The notes: generated from the sequence alone by a model not told the origin. Positions 8,232 to 19,715 are shown, numbered from the stretch's first letter. The stretch: 64,000 bases of DNA from Hyperoodon ampullatus (GCA_949752795.1 OX457057.1:99971513-100035512), one strand, 5' to 3'. Made by a program: numbers and translations.

Positions 8232-11200
8232 ATGGGAATAGGAACATACATATCAATAATTACCTTAAATGTAAATGGACTAAATGCTCCCACCAAAAGA
8301 CACAGAGTGGCTGAATGGATACAAAAACAAGACCCATATATATGCTGTCTACAAGAGACCCACTTCAGACCTAGAGACACATACAGATTGAAAGTAAGGG
8401 GATGGAAAAAGATATTCCATGCAAATGGAAATCAAAAGAAAGCTGGAGTAGCAATTCTTATATCAGACAAAATAGACTTTAAAATAAAGACTATTAGAAG
8501 AGACAAAGAAGGACACTACATAACAATAAAGGGATCGATCCAAGAAGAAGATATAACAATTGTAAATATTTATGCACCCAACATAGGAGCACCTCAATAC
8601 ATAAGGCAAATACTAACAGCCATAAAAGGGGAAATCGACAGTAACACAATCATAGTAGGGGACTTTAACACCCCACTTTCACCAATGGACAGATCATCCA
8701 AAATGAAAATAAATAAGGAAACACAAGCTTTAAATGATACATTAAACAAGATGGACTTAATTGATATTTATAGGACATTCCACCCCAAAACAACAGAATA
8801 CACATTTTTCTCAAGTGCTCATGGAACATTCTCCAGGATAGATCATATCTTGGGTCACAAATCAAGCCTTGGTAAATTTAAGAAAATTGAAATTGTATCA
8901 AGTATCTTTTCCGACCACAATGCTATGAGACTAGACATCAATTACAGGAAAAGATCTGTAAAAAATACAAACACATGGAGGCTAAACAATACACTACTCA
9001 ATAACGAAGTGATCACTGAAGAAATCAAAGAGGAAATTAAGAAATACTTAGAAACAAATGACAATGGAGACACGACGACCCAAAACCTATGGGACGCAGC
9101 AAAAGCAGTTCTAAGGGGGAAGTTTATAGCAATACAATCCCACCTTAAGAAACAGGAAACATTTCGAGTAAACAACCTGACCCTGCACCTAAAGCAATTA
9201 GAGAAAGAAGAACAAAAAACCCCCAAAGTTAGCAGAAGGAAAGAAATCATAAAGATCAGATCAGAAATAAATGAAAAAGAAATGAAGGAAACGATAGCAA
9301 AGATCAACCAAACTAAAAGCTGGTTCTTTGAGAAGATAAACAAAATTGACAAACCATTAGCCAGACTCATCAAGAAAAGAAGGGAGAAGACTCAAATCAG
9401 TAGAATTAGAAATGAAAAAGGAGAAGTAACAACTGACACTGCAGAAATACAAAAGATCATGAGAGATTACTATAAGCAACTCTATGCCAATAAAATGGAC
9501 AACCTGGAAGAAATGGACAAATTCTTAGAAATGCACAACCTACCAAGACTGACTCAGGAAGAAATAGAAAATATGAATAGACCAATCACAAGCACTGAAA
9601 TTGAAACTGTGATTAAAAATCTTCCATCAAACAAAAGCCCAGGACCAGATGGCTTCACAGGCGAATTCTATCAAACATTTAGAGAAGAGCTAACACCCAT
9701 CCTTCTCAAACTCTTCCAAACAATATCAGAGGAAGGAACACTCCCAAACTCATTCTACGAGGCCACCATCACCTTGATACCAAAACCAGGCAAGGATGTC
9801 ACAAAGAAAGAAAACTACAGGCCAATATCACTGATGAACATAGATGCAAAAATCCTCAACAAAATACTAGCAAACAGAATCCAACAGCACATTAAAAGGA
9901 TCATACACCATGATCAAGTGGGGTTTATTCCAGGAATGCAAGGATTCTTCAATATACGCAAATCAATCAATGTGATACACCATATTAACAAGTTGAAGGA
10001 GAAAAACCATATGATCATCTCAATAGATGCAGAGAAAGCTTTCGACAAAATTCAACACCCATTTATGATAAAAACCCTGCAGAAAGTAGGCATAGAGGGA
10101 ACTTTCCTCAACATAATAAAGGCCATATATGACAAACCCACAGCCAACATTGTCCTCAATGGTGAAAAACTGAAACCATTTCCACTAAGATCAGGAACAA
10201 GACAAGGCTGCCCACTCTCACCACTCTTATTCAACATAGTTTTGGAAGTTTTAGCCACAGCAATCAGAGAAGAAAAGGAAATAAAAGGAATCCAAATTGG
10301 AAAAGAAGAAGTAAAGCTGTCACTGTTTGCAGATGACATGATGCTATACATAGAGAATCCTAAAGATGCTACCGAAAAACTACTAGAGCTAATCAATGAA
10401 TTTGGTAAAGTAGCAGGATACAAAATTAATGCACAGAAATCTCTGGCATTCCTGTACACTAATGATGAAAAATCTGAAAATGAAATCAAGAAAACACTCC
10501 CATTTACCATTGCAACAAAAAGAATAAAATATCTAGGAATAAACCTACCTAAGGAGACAAAAGACCTGTATGCAGAAAATTATAAGACACTGATGAAAGA
10601 AATTAAAGATGATATAAATAGATGGAGAGATATACCATGCTCCTGGATTGGAAGAATCAATATAGTGAAAATGACTCTACTACCCAAAGCAATCTACAGA
10701 TTCAATGCAATCCCTATCAAACTACCACTGGCATTTTTCACAGAAGTAGAACAAAAAATTTCAAAATTTGTTTGGAAAAACAAAAGACCCCGAATAGCCA
10801 AAGCAATCTTGAGAACGAAAAACGGAGCTGGAGGAATCAGGCTCCCTGACTTCAGACTATACTACAAAGCTACAGTAATTAAGACAGTGTGGTACTGGCA
10901 TAAAAACAGAAAGATAGATCAGTGGATCAGGATAGAAAGCCCAGAGATAAACCCACGCATATATGGCCAACTTATCTTTGATAAAGGAGGCAGGAATGTA
11001 CAGTGGAGAAAGGACAGCCTCTTCAATAAGTGGTGCTGGGAAAACTGGACAGGGACATGTAAAAGTATGAGATTAGATCATTCCCTAACACCATACACAA
11101 AAATAAGCTCAAAATGGATTAAAGACCTAAATGTAAGGCCAGAAACTATCAAACTCTTAGAGGAAAACATAGGTAGAACACTCTATGACATAAATCACAG

Positions 11201-12212
11201 CAAGATCCTTTTGGACCCACCTCCTAGAGAAATGGAAATAAAAACAAAGATAAACAAATGGGACCTAATGAAACTTCAAAGCTTTTGCACAGCAAAGGAA
11301 ACCATAAACAAGACCAAAAGACAACCCTCAGAATGGGAGAAAATATTTGCAAATGTAGCAACTGACAAAGGATTAATCTCCAAAATTTATAAACAGCTCA
11401 TGCAGCTCAATAGCAAAAAAACAAACAACCCAATCCAAAAATGGGCAGAAGACTTAAATAGGCATTTCTCCAAAGAAGATATAGAGACTGCCAACAAACA
11501 CATGAAAGAATGCTCAACATCATTAATCATTAGAGAAATGCAAATCAAAACTACAATGAGATATCATCTCACACCAGTCAGAATGGCCATCATCAAGAAA
11601 TCTAGAAACAATAAATGCTGGAGAGGGTGTGGAGAAAAGGGAACACTCTTGCACTGCTGGTGGGAATGTGAATTGGTACAGCCACTATGGAGAACAGTAT
11701 GGAGGTTCCTTAAAAAACTACAAATAGAACTACCATATGACCCAGCAATCCCACTACTAGGCATATACCCTGAGAAAACCATAATTCAAAAAGAGACATG
11801 TACCAAAATGTTCATTGCAGCTCTATTCACAATAGCCCGGAGCTGGAAACAACCTAAGTGTCCATCATCGGATGAATGGATAAAGAAGATGTGGCACATA
11901 TATACAATGGAATATTACTCAGCCATAAAAAGAAACGAAACTGAGCTATTTGTAATGAGGTGGATAGACCTAGAGTCTGTCATACAGAGTGAAGTAAGTC
12001 AGAAAGAGAAAGACAAATACCGTATGCTAACACATATATATGGAATTAAAAAAAAAAAATGTCATGAAGAACCTAGGGGTAAAACGGGAATAAAGACACA
12101 GACCTACTTGAGAATGGACTTGAGGATATGGGGAAGGGGAAGGGTAAGCTGTGACAAAGGGAAAGAGAGGCATGGACATATATACACTACCAAACGTAAG
12201 GTAGATAGATAG
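8232..12212 (+). CDS. L1 ORF2p endonuclease/reverse transcriptase, 1326 aa, C-terminally extended
   Basis: ORF2p nicks target DNA and copies L1 RNA at the nick (target-primed reverse transcription). The endonuclease domain (1-~238) keeps N13, E42, D144, N146, D204 and the S227-D228-H229 triad. The reverse transcriptase domain (about 450-790) keeps D599 in DAEKAFDK, the [12 protein letters not shown] block, and FADD at 699-702 with catalytic D701/D702. The C-terminal CX3CX7HX4C motif is at C1129, C1133, H1141 and C1146. Numbering runs one behind human ORF2p. The usual end would be codon 1272 (...THIYGI). Here the stop is replaced by twelve As, so the frame continues for 54 codons of former 3' UTR to TAG at 12210. 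Translation probably depends on ORF1 termination upstream, as in human L1. No disabling mutation is seen. Confidence 0.96.
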   Translation: MGIGTYISIITLNVNGLNAPTKRHRVAEWIQKQDPYICCLQETHFRPRDTYRLKVRGWKKIFHANGNQKKAGVAILISDKIDFKIKTIRRDKEGHYITIKGSIQEEDITIVNIYAPNIGAPQYIRQILTAIKGEIDSNTIIVGDFNTPLSPMDRSSKMKINKETQALNDTLNKMDLIDIYRTFHPKTTEYTFFSSAHGTFSRIDHILGHKSSLGKFKKIEIVSSIFSDHNAMRLDINYRKRSVKNTNTWRLNNTLLNNEVITEEIKEEIKKYLETNDNGDTTTQNLWDAAKAVLRGKFIAIQSHLKKQETFRVNNLTLHLKQLEKEEQKTPKVSRRKEIIKIRSEINEKEMKETIAKINQTKSWFFEKINKIDKPLARLIKKRREKTQISRIRNEKGEVTTDTAEIQKIMRDYYKQLYANKMDNLEEMDKFLEMHNLPRLTQEEIENMNRPITSTEIETVIKNLPSNKSPGPDGFTGEFYQTFREELTPILLKLFQTISEEGTLPNSFYEATITLIPKPGKDVTKKENYRPISLMNIDAKILNKILANRIQQHIKRIIHHDQVGFIPGMQGFFNIRKSINVIHHINKLKEKNHMIISIDAEKAFDKIQHPFMIKTLQKVGIEGTFLNIIKAIYDKPTANIVLNGEKLKPFPLRSGTRQGCPLSPLLFNIVLEVLATAIREEKEIKGIQIGKEEVKLSLFADDMMLYIENPKDATEKLLELINEFGKVAGYKINAQKSLAFLYTNDEKSENEIKKTLPFTIATKRIKYLGINLPKETKDLYAENYKTLMKEIKDDINRWRDIPCSWIGRINIVKMTLLPKAIYRFNAIPIKLPLAFFTEVEQKISKFVWKNKRPRIAKAILRTKNGAGGIRLPDFRLYYKATVIKTVWYWHKNRKIDQWIRIESPEINPRIYGQLIFDKGGRNVQWRKDSLFNKWCWENWTGTCKSMRLDHSLTPYTKISSKWIKDLNVRPETIKLLEENIGRTLYDINHSKILLDPPPREMEIKTKINKWDLMKLQSFCTAKETINKTKRQPSEWEKIFANVATDKGLISKIYKQLMQLNSKKTNNPIQKWAEDLNRHFSKEDIETANKHMKECSTSLIIREMQIKTTMRYHLTPVRMAIIKKSRNNKCWRGCGEKGTLLHCWWECELVQPLWRTVWRFLKKLQIELPYDPAIPLLGIYPEKTIIQKETCTKMFIAALFTIARSWKQPKCPSSDEWIKKMWHIYTMEYYSAIKRNETELFVMRWIDLESVIQSEVSQKEKDKYRMLTHIYGIKKKKCHEEPRGKTGIKTQTYLRMDLRIWGRGRVSCDKGKERHGHIYTTKRKVDR

Positions 12213-12423
12213 TGGGAAGCAGCCGCAGAGCACAGGGAGATCAGCTCGGTGCTTTGTGACCGCCTGGAGGGGTGGGATGGGGAGGGTGGGAGGGAGGGAG
12301 ATGCATGAGGGAGGGGATGTGGGAACAGATGTATATGTATGACTGATTCACTTTGTTATAAAGCAGAAACTAATAAAAAAATAAATAAATAAATAAATAA
12401 ATTTAAAAAAAAAAAAAAAAAAA
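12213..12423 (+). terminator. L1 3' UTR, polyadenylation signal and A-rich tail
   Basis: A G-rich stretch (about 12270-12320, GGGAGGGAGGGAG type) is characteristic of L1 3' UTRs. AATAAA lies at 12372-12377 and is followed by TAAA repeats and a pure A run to the target-site duplication. Confidence 0.92.
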
Positions 12424-12437
12424 AGAAGCATAACGCC
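12424..12437 (+). repeat. target-site duplication, 3' copy (L1)
   Basis: Exact repeat of 5092-5105. The first A is ambiguous with the poly(A) tail. Confidence 0.97.
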
Positions 12438-12559
12438 AAACAGGGGAGGTGATAGTCCTGCTCCGCCCTGTGTTGGTCCAGCCACACTCAGAGTATTTTG
12501 TCAACTCTTGGAGTGACATATTTAAGGAGATATGACTTACATCACATGAAGAACTGGTG

Positions 12560-12915
12560 AAGAAATTGGGGCTTCTTAGCCAGATTTAAGAGAAAACTCC
12601 TGGAACAACAGACTCTCTCTCTTCAAATATAATAAGGTTTGTGGAAGACATTTTAGTTTTTATCTTTTTTAACTTATTGACTCAATTGAGAGCTCTAGGA
12701 CCACAAACCTGAAGTTAGAGGGAACAGATTTTGGACTCCGTAAGAGCTGTCTGAGGATGGAATGAGCTGCCTCTGGAATAATGAGCTCCCTGTCACTGGA
12801 GGAGTTCAAGTGTAGTCTTGGCAATCACTTGAGCAGATGGGACTCCAGCTTCTTCGGATGAGTGGCTGGAGGAGGTGACCTTTCTGATCCTTTCCAGGGC
12901 TGAGATTCCATGATT
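12560..12915 (+). repeat. CR1/L3 LINE 3' end
   Basis: 'gaatgagctgcctctggaat', 'gagctccctgtcactgg' and 'aggagttcaagtgtagtc', closing with 'ctgagattccatgattgtc', follow the CR1/L3 3' end, which terminates in ATTCTATGA-like units. The copy is old and diverged. Confidence 0.7.
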
Positions 12916-12987
12916 GTCATGATAAATTGCTTGCTCTACCATCTAGCCAGCCTGGGTACAGTCTTGGGCCCACATTATCTGGTTCAC

Positions 12988-13007
12988 TTTTTTTTTTTTT
13001 TTTTTTT
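12988..13007. repeat. poly(T) run
   Basis: Twenty Ts with no SINE or LINE body attached on either side. It may be an orphan retroposon tail. Confidence 0.8.
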
Positions 13008-13292
13008 AACTACAGGAAAAACCTCACAGGTGTGTGAAAGCACCTTGAATTCAATTCTGCTTGATAGCCTGGCTTTGAATGAGTCGCACCATCTTGGTGG
13101 GAAAAGGCGGACTCAGGAGAACCTTTTGACTTGCTGGTTTCCCCTGGCAGGGCTGCACCCTGGCTTCCCTTCCTGTGTCCTCCACCAGCACCCAGTCTGT
13201 AGCAATGCTTAGAAGGGATCAGCTGAGCCACTGCAGTAATTTATCTTTGACAGGATGGGACAGGAGAAAAGGCAGGCGCCTAGCAGGCAAAT
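13008..13292. other. unassigned non-coding stretch
   Basis: No recognisable repeat or exon is seen here. Confidence 0.5.
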
Positions 13293-13423
13293 AAACTTAA
13301 TGAAGTTTGTAATAGACTGCGGAAATATCAGCCTCGTGATCAAAGCAGGAATAAGCCACAAGAAACTATTAATTAAGAACTCTCTCACTATCTCCCTCTT
13401 CCCATTTTCTTCTTTATGGTGGC
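13293..13423 (-). repeat. right arm of the ~131-bp inverted repeat
   Basis: Reverse complement of 4774-4905 at about 96% identity. The outer flank is not AT-rich and shows none of the homeodomain-like density seen around the left arm. This suggests the right arm is the derived, relocated copy. Confidence 0.93.
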
Positions 13424-15636
13424 AGTAACCACTCTAATTGTTCCCAGCTTTTCAAGGATTCAAAGGAGGTTTTGCTTTCTCCGACTTCAAAGAGCCACTG
13501 GAGGTCAAGTGTAGTCACTAGCTGGACCCAAAGCCTGCACGTTCCAAGCTCTGCCCTCTAGGAGGGGGAGGTGCCCTGTGCCAAGTGCCTGCTCCCTCGT
13601 CCCCACATACACAACATTCTGCCCTAGAAAGTTCTTGCTGACCTTCCAAACCTGACTCAAGGGAAGCCTTCTCTGAGTGTGACTGCCGGCCCCCACTGCC
13701 TTCTCTGGGGTCCTGCTTCCTGCTTGCTGCAGTCTCAGGGCACTGGGCTTGTGTTGGCTGTTTGGACCTTGAAACTATTCCTGGACTTGCAGTGTATATA
13801 CCTGGATTACCAGTATAGTAATATAAATCAGTGCATATGTCAGTATATAAATAAAAACATCTTAGATCTATTCCCTGTTGTTCTGTAACTAAAACCACCT
13901 ACTAAGTGGTGCAAGTTGTACTGCAGGCCACTCATCAGACCACGTCAATAATATCCTATTTGTTTTTTGATTTTTAAACATTGCTGGTGTGATATTTTGT
14001 TTGATGCAGCTGTCACTGGCTAAATGATGGCCCTGACTATGATCAGATGTAGGGACTGCGTCAAACTCTTCCAGTGATTTTCCTATTCAATTGCTAGTCA
14101 AGAGGTCCCCAGTGTTGGGAGCTTCGTGCAGAAGTCACACCACGGTTGGGTGCACGTCTGAGGCTGATGCTTCCCACATGGCCCAGTTCCCGGCACGCAC
14201 TGTAGGTCCCACTGAGCATGCGGCCACCACCCCTGCCTACCTTGCCCCTGTTCCAGTGTCCCATCAACGCTGGGCCACTCTGGAGGAGGGGGAAAAGGCT
14301 GTGTATAGCCCACGGTCTTGGTTTTCTCTGCAGTTGCTGGGAGTCCCCCATATTTGCCCTCCGCCATTGTGGCCAACTCTGGGCAACACCAAATAGAGGT
14401 TTATCGTCTCAGCCATTTATACCATTTACCAACTAGTATGGAAGTGGTTTAATGTTTCAATAACCAGTTCACTGTTCCAGTGCATTCACATATCCTGCCT
14501 CTCCATGTACCCCATCACGTCCCTAAGGGCAGGAGTTCTAGAATGCATCTGCCCTTGTTGGTAGTGACACCAAGTAGGCAAAGGGTCCCACAAGAGCAAC
14601 AAACGACACAGCTCTTTTGCCAGCACATCAGGCCTCAAAAGTAATCTTCGCATTCTCCATCTCCCAACACACTTACAGATCAGTAGAGGGTCTGGTCTCC
14701 AGTCTCTGCCTACCCTACCTGACATTGCACCGTAAGCACCAACCTGACTCTTCCTATATTCTGATTTAGAAATATGATATAAGGAAATACAATAGAACAT
14801 AATATAACCCCATGGATCTCTTCCTGAAGGGGTCAGAGGCATTCAGGGGCCACACAGACAGGAGTAGCCACAGCTTCTGTATAAATCTCCACCTGCTCAG
14901 GAGATTTATGGAGATGGATGGCTATGGGGGGTAGGAGGCAGGGGGGAGCCAGGAACAGGAAGAATGACTTATGACTGCTGTCTAGTCGGGCAGGCCCTTG
15001 TTGTTGGAAATGGCATTCTTGTTGCCTCTGTTGGTTGAAGCCTCAACAAATGTAGAAAGATGAACTGGGGGTCTCCCATCAGGGGCTGAGATTTTTCTGC
15101 AGTGAAGATCATTAGCAGGAATAACTCCTCTCCACGCCTAGTATTTATCATCCGCACACTTGGCCCGGACTGGGGGATCTGGTGGCTCCAAAGAGCAGTG
15201 TGCAGTGTTAGATCAGGATGTCAATGACAATAAGCCAATCCAAAGCTGTTATCTCTCCCTCCCCTCAGCCCCCACCCCTGTCCTCAGAAAAGTTGACCAT
15301 TCAGTTAGCTTAATGACATGGTGGGAGATGGTATTTCCAAACAGAGAAATGGCTGAACTGTGATCATCTGGTGGCTGATGTGAAACTTGTCAGGCAGCCT
15401 CGGCAGTGGCACAGCAACCCGATCAGCGTGACACACACTGTTGGGGAAGTGCTGTAATTCAGTCCTGACACCTGAATCAATGGCACCCATTTCAGAGAGC
15501 TGTCTTCCCAGGGAAACAGACAAGGTATTAGCCTCAAAGGGCTCAGCAGACTGTGGCAGTCTGATGTGTATCTTGCCCCCAGTCCTCTATCCCGCGTCTG
15601 TATGTGCCTGTTCCATCCAGTGGACATGCTAGCTAA
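13424..15636. other. long unassigned non-coding stretch
   Basis: I recognise no interspersed repeat, exon or RNA gene in about 2.2 kb. Several overlapping open frames of 60-118 codons on both strands look like chance, and none shows family residues. Together with 15841-16944 this is one of the larger repeat-poor pieces. Confidence 0.5.
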
Positions 15637-15840
15637 GTGTGGGCTCTGAGGTCAGCCATGGGCTCAAATCCTGGCTCCACAACTCACTCTGTGTCATGCT
15701 GGGCAAGATGCTTAACCATTCACTGGCTCCTGAGAAAAAAACAGTAATGATAAACCAGGTATTGTGGTGTAAGCGTTTCAAGAGATATGCAGTAAGGATT
15801 TCAGAACCGTACCCAGCATGCTGGAAACCTTCAATAAGCC
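15637..15840 (+). repeat. MIR SINE
   Basis: 'gtgggctctgaggtcag', 'ctcaaatcctggctccac', 'gctgggcaagatgcttaacc' and 'ggaaaccttcaataa' follow MIR order. Confidence 0.75.
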
Positions 15841-16944
15841 TGGCCATTGCAGCTGTGTATTTGCTCTCCTCTCTCTTTTTCTGTTACTCTCTTCTCTTTT
15901 GGTCTGTGCCTCTGTCCCCACAGATCCATCACTAAACCTTCTCCTACTTTGGTCTTTCTCAGTTGGTCTCTGCTTTTAGCTCTCGTGCTCTCTCCTCCAG
16001 GGTGCCTGGGTCTCTGTCTGAGTCTCCATTTCTTTCTCTGTCTCCCTTCTTTGCTCTTCAATATTTCCTGCAAGCCTGGGCTCCTTTTCCATTCCTTAGA
16101 CTTGGAGCATTATGGTATCAGAGGGTTTCAAATCCTATGCAGGGAAAATGAACTCTCTTGAATGGTAATCACCACGGCCTTGGTGAAGCTTGAGCTGAGA
16201 AATCCAGAATTTACTACTGTAATTATCTCCTCTGAAGCTGAGCCAGCTTGGCTGGGCTGGCAGAGCAGCATGCCAGTCAAGAGCCAATTGCCATCCTCCC
16301 ACTGAGTACAGCCAAGCAGTTCAGCCCTCTGCTGTGTGCTAAAAATAGGCATCAGGGGCCAGGGCAACTAAAAATACACTTCTTACAATGCAACCTTCCT
16401 GTGCTCCACAGGCTGACGGCCAGCAGGGCAGAGGCTTCAGGAACCCTGGGGTCTGCACCTGCATGGTCCCAGATGGGCAGGGGGAGGAGGGAGAGGAAGA
16501 AACACAGGCAGAGACCAGGGGCCTGCAGACCATCAGCAACTTGGGAGCACACAGCAGGCCACAGAGTCGGTCAAAGATGCCACGGAGCTGCAGAGCACAC
16601 ATAGGCAGTGATTTGGTTCATGGCCATGACCCCCAGAGCCAGTGGGGCAGGAGGTCAACACCAGGTGCCTGGGCATACCTAAGGGCTTCTTCAGCTTTTG
16701 TCTCCCACTCTGATCTCTGCTCTTCCCCGCAAGACTACAGCTACCTTCAGTCTGCTTAGTAATTCTTCTATTCCACCAGTTGATGCTTCCTTGTCTCTGG
16801 AAGGGAGAGGTTTCCTGTCTCTCAACCCAGCTCCAAACATCCAGCCAGCTAGAGCTACTCTCCTCTCCAGGAGGAAAGCTAGAAAGTTATCTTTGCTGAG
16901 TACTCACAGTAGTAATCCCAGCAGTGCTTTGAGACCAGTATTAT
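15841..16944. other. unassigned non-coding stretch
   Basis: Pyrimidine-biased to about 16060, then ordinary. I recognise no repeat or exon. Confidence 0.5.
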
Positions 16945-17105
16945 CATCTTCCTCTTCTTGCACATAAGGAATCCCAGGCTCCTGGGAAGCAAAGTAAGAG
17001 AAGCAAAGAGAAGCAAGGTAAGTTGCCCAAAACTTCTCAGCCAGTCAGTGGTAGAGCCCGGATTCAAACGCTTTCGGTCCAACTGCAGATCCTCTGCTCT
17101 CTCCT
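16945..17105 (-). repeat. MIR SINE (antisense)
   Basis: 'gtaagttgcccaaaacttct', 'cagtcagtggtagagcccgg' and 'attcaaacgctttcggtcc' are the reverse complement of the MIR central region and head. Confidence 0.7.
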
Positions 17106-17111
17106 CTACAT

Positions 17112-17340
17112 GAGGGTTTCTCAACTGAGGGTGATCTTGCCCTGCAGGGGACACTTAGCAATGTAAGAAACAATTTTGGTGGTCCTAACTGTGGGAAAGG
17201 GTGCTACTGGAATCTAGTGGGTAGAGGCCAGGGATGCTGCTAAATATCCTACAATGAACAGGACAGTCCCCTACAACAAAGAGTTATCCTGCACAAAATG
17301 TCAAGAGTGACGATGTTGGCAACACCCGTGCTACATCACG
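17112..17340 (-). mobile_element. MER20-like hAT DNA transposon
   Basis: The sequence includes 'tttctcaactgagggtgatc', 'caggggacacttagcaatg', 'tggtcctaactgtgggaaag', 'ctagtgggtagaggccaggg' and 'atgctgctaaatatcctac'. In this order it matches the reverse complement of MER20, a short non-autonomous hAT-Charlie element common in placental mammals. It has no coding capacity. Confidence 0.85.
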
Positions 17341-17344
17341 CTGC

Positions 17345-17555
17345 AGCATTTTCTCAATCCAAATGGTTGTCAAACCTGGGTTGCATCAGAATTACCTGGG
17401 GAACTTGTTAAAATCAGAGACTTGAACCCCAGCCTAGATACTCACATTCCCTCGGTCTGTGGGGTGGAGACCTCCACACACTCTGCAAACCACCGCCTTC
17501 CAGGAGATTCCAATTTAGGTGTCTGGGCACCACACTGAGAAACAGTTTCCAAGAG
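17345..17555 (+). mobile_element. MER5-like hAT DNA transposon
   Basis: 'ttgcatcagaattacctggg', 'gaacttgttaaaatcagaga' and 'cctcggtctgtggggtgg' followed by 'ccaggagattccaattta' follow the MER5A/B group. It is separated from the MER20-like copy by only a few bases. Confidence 0.75.
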
Positions 17556-17640
17556 AAAAGTTGCAAAGGGAAGGTGGTGCCAGGACCCTGGCAGCTCCCC
17601 TGGTGCAAGGTAAGCACTTGGAAAACATTTCCAAATAGGA

Positions 17641-17662
17641 CAACACACACACACACACACAC
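17641..17662. repeat. (CA)n microsatellite
   Basis: About eleven uninterrupted CA units. Confidence 0.97.
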
Positions 17663-18402
17663 AGAGGAACCAAGGGGCCACGTAGCCCCAAAAGTTAAAA
17701 CTCTGATGGCCCATAGCACAAATTTTGTGGCTTCCCTCAAATCAATTACCTAACAAATTTCTTACCTTGACCAGTGGTCAGTGGAAGTGTGAATCAGTGT
17801 GCCTCGCTCCCAACTCTTCTTTTGATATAAACAAACCAATACATTGCGCAGATGGGATCATTTGGATTAGCAGCTGAAGTAAGAATGAGTGAAACCACAG
17901 GTGCATTGTCAAGATTAATATGCAGGCACATTGGAAATTGGAATGGTACCAGGTAACATCACGCCTGGATAGGAAGGCAGAGTAATATGAATTGACTAAA
18001 GACAAAGGGAAAACAAATGGGGGGTGACAAGCAAAAGGGGAAGCAGCAAGAGCTAATGGGCTGAGCAGCTAAGAATTCTTCCCAGCCCATCACCCAGCCT
18101 GCCCACTTGGCTCTTTCTTCCTTGTCATCCAGGAAATATCCCCAGGACTAAGCTCCTAAGCATCTGGATGGATGATGCACCCTGCTCTGTGTCAGTAACA
18201 GCTCTCCTATTGTTATCAGTTTGGTTCAACAGATGTTCACCTCAGACGGGGAAGACAAATGAGACAAGACTGTAGAAAAGAAAAGCCACATGCTCTGAGC
18301 AACTTCACTCTAAAGGAAGGTTTATTATAGGAATCGCAATTACGAGAGTGAGTAGAGGTGTGGGGACAGCTCAGCCTGGGTCAGGAATAAAGAAGCCTAC
18401 CT
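17663..18402. other. unassigned non-coding stretch
   Basis: No recognisable repeat or exon. Confidence 0.5.
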
Positions 18403-18539
18403 TCTTGCCTTCTTCCCTTCCTTTCCCTTCTTCCCTCCCTCCCCTCCTCCCTCCCCTCCTCCCTCCTCCCTCCATCCCCACCTCCCTCCCCACCTCCCTC
18501 CTCCCTCCCTTCCTTCCTTCCTTCCTTCCTTCCTTCCTC
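18403..18539. repeat. (CCCT/CCTT)n pyrimidine tract
   Basis: Nearly pure C/T, CCCT-type on the left and a clean CCTT array from about 18508 to 18538. Resulting open frames are artefacts of the repeat. Confidence 0.95.
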
Positions 18540-18882
18540 ACGCATGCAAATTTGGTGACCCTGGTGGAAAGCGCCCTCCACCCAGACTACTAGAGAATCC
18601 CTGAGTGAGGGCTTATAGGGAATGTGTTTTCAGTCCGACATTTAAGTTAGTGGTAGTTTCACCTTTGTCTCTGCTGCTCAGAATGTGGGACCTGGCAGTG
18701 CAGCAGGGTGCATTTATAGGGTTGGAGGTGTTATTGGAGAGAAATGGGTGACTCTAAGAAGAAAATGAGTTCATAAGAAAAATATATTCTTAACTGTCAG
18801 GCTGACAAATTGGGAAATCTTGACAGATCTGGAACTGTGGAAAAAAAATTATACCAAATAGTATCTAGATGCATCCTGCTCG
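18540..18882. other. unassigned non-coding stretch
   Basis: No recognisable repeat or exon. Confidence 0.5.
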
Positions 18883-18894
18883 CTGCAGATTTCT

Positions 18895-19017
18895 TTTTTT
18901 TTTAATTAATTAATTAATTAATTAATTAATTTTTGGCTACATTGGGTCTTTGTTGCTGCACACTGGCTTTCTCTAGTTGCAGCGAGTGAGGGCTACTCTT
19001 TGTTGCGGTGCATGTCT
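18895..19017 (-). mobile_element. 5'-truncated CHR-type SINE
   Basis: Poly(T) and a (TTAA)n tail are followed by the antisense 3' half only: 'ggctacattgggtctttg', 'ctttctctagttgcagc' and 'agggctactctttgttgc'. A perfect 12-bp duplication CTGCAGATTTCT at 18883-18894 and 19018-19029 brackets it. The missing head, with its A and B boxes, was therefore never inserted rather than lost later. Confidence 0.93.
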
Positions 19018-19029
19018 CTGCAGATTTCT

Positions 19030-19090
19030 ACTATATGCCAGGTTATAGTAGATGCTCAATAAATATTTGTTGAATGAGAGAATGAACCTT
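19030..19090 (+). repeat. L2-type 3' tail
   Basis: 'gtagatgctcaataaatatt' followed by TGTTGAATGA is the hallmark L2 3' terminus. Confidence 0.7.
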
Positions 19091-19698
19091 CATTGTGCCA
19101 ATGGACATAAAGAATGATGAGTCCTCTTCTTAAAGTCCAATTTCTATCATATTCTCTTTATTCTCATATTGGCTATTTTATGCATCTTGAAAATCTAGAG
19201 AGATACCCAGACTCTAATAAATTTAAAACCCCCAACATGTATGGTATCCAGCGATTTAGAGGGTAACTTCCCAGCCCTTGTCAGTACCTATTGCCCATGG
19301 GAAAGTGATAGGCTTGGGCCCACCGTCCCTTTGATTCCAATCTCTATAGCTCCAGGTGAAGGGACCCGGCATGGACCTAGCCCAGGCTGGGACATTCATG
19401 CATGCAGCTCATTTTTTATTGAATTCCTAGTAATGCAAGACACAGTGCTAGACAGTGAGGATATGATGAGAACTAATAGACACGACATCTTTTCATCTAA
19501 ACTACATTCTAGTAGAGAATGATATTAATCAAATGGTGATGAAATTATAAAATTCAACTGTGATGCTTGAATGCTCTGGAAGACAGTTACAGGGCAAGAT
19601 GCTGAGAGTGCTTGACAAAGTTGACTGGGGGGGATAGAGAAAGTCTTTCCTCGAAGAAGCACTATTTTAGCTGAAAGCAGAGGACTGAGTAGGATTTA
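19091..19698. other. unassigned non-coding stretch
   Basis: No clear family. The 93-codon open frame at 19241-19522 has no recognised signature. Confidence 0.5.
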
Positions 19699-19715
19699 AA
19701 CATAATGGGGTGGGA

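Larger units (their letters stand above)
5106..12423 (+). mobile_element. full-length, apparently intact LINE-1 retrotransposon
   Basis: This 7.3-kb autonomous non-LTR retrotransposon has a 5' UTR (5106-7258), ORF1 (7259-8173), a 58-nt spacer, ORF2 (8232-12212), a short 3' UTR with AATAAA at 12372-12377 and an A-rich tail to about 12423. A perfect 14-bp target-site duplication flanks it. Both reading frames are open and the catalytic residues checked are present. An unmutated duplication and open frames imply a young, possibly still active source copy. Its 3' end is essentially identical to a second copy at 63585-64000, which supports recent amplification of the subfamily. The 5' end (GGGAGCCGGAGGAAG) looks complete because the YY1-type site sits at the expected distance from it. 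Confidence 0.97.
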
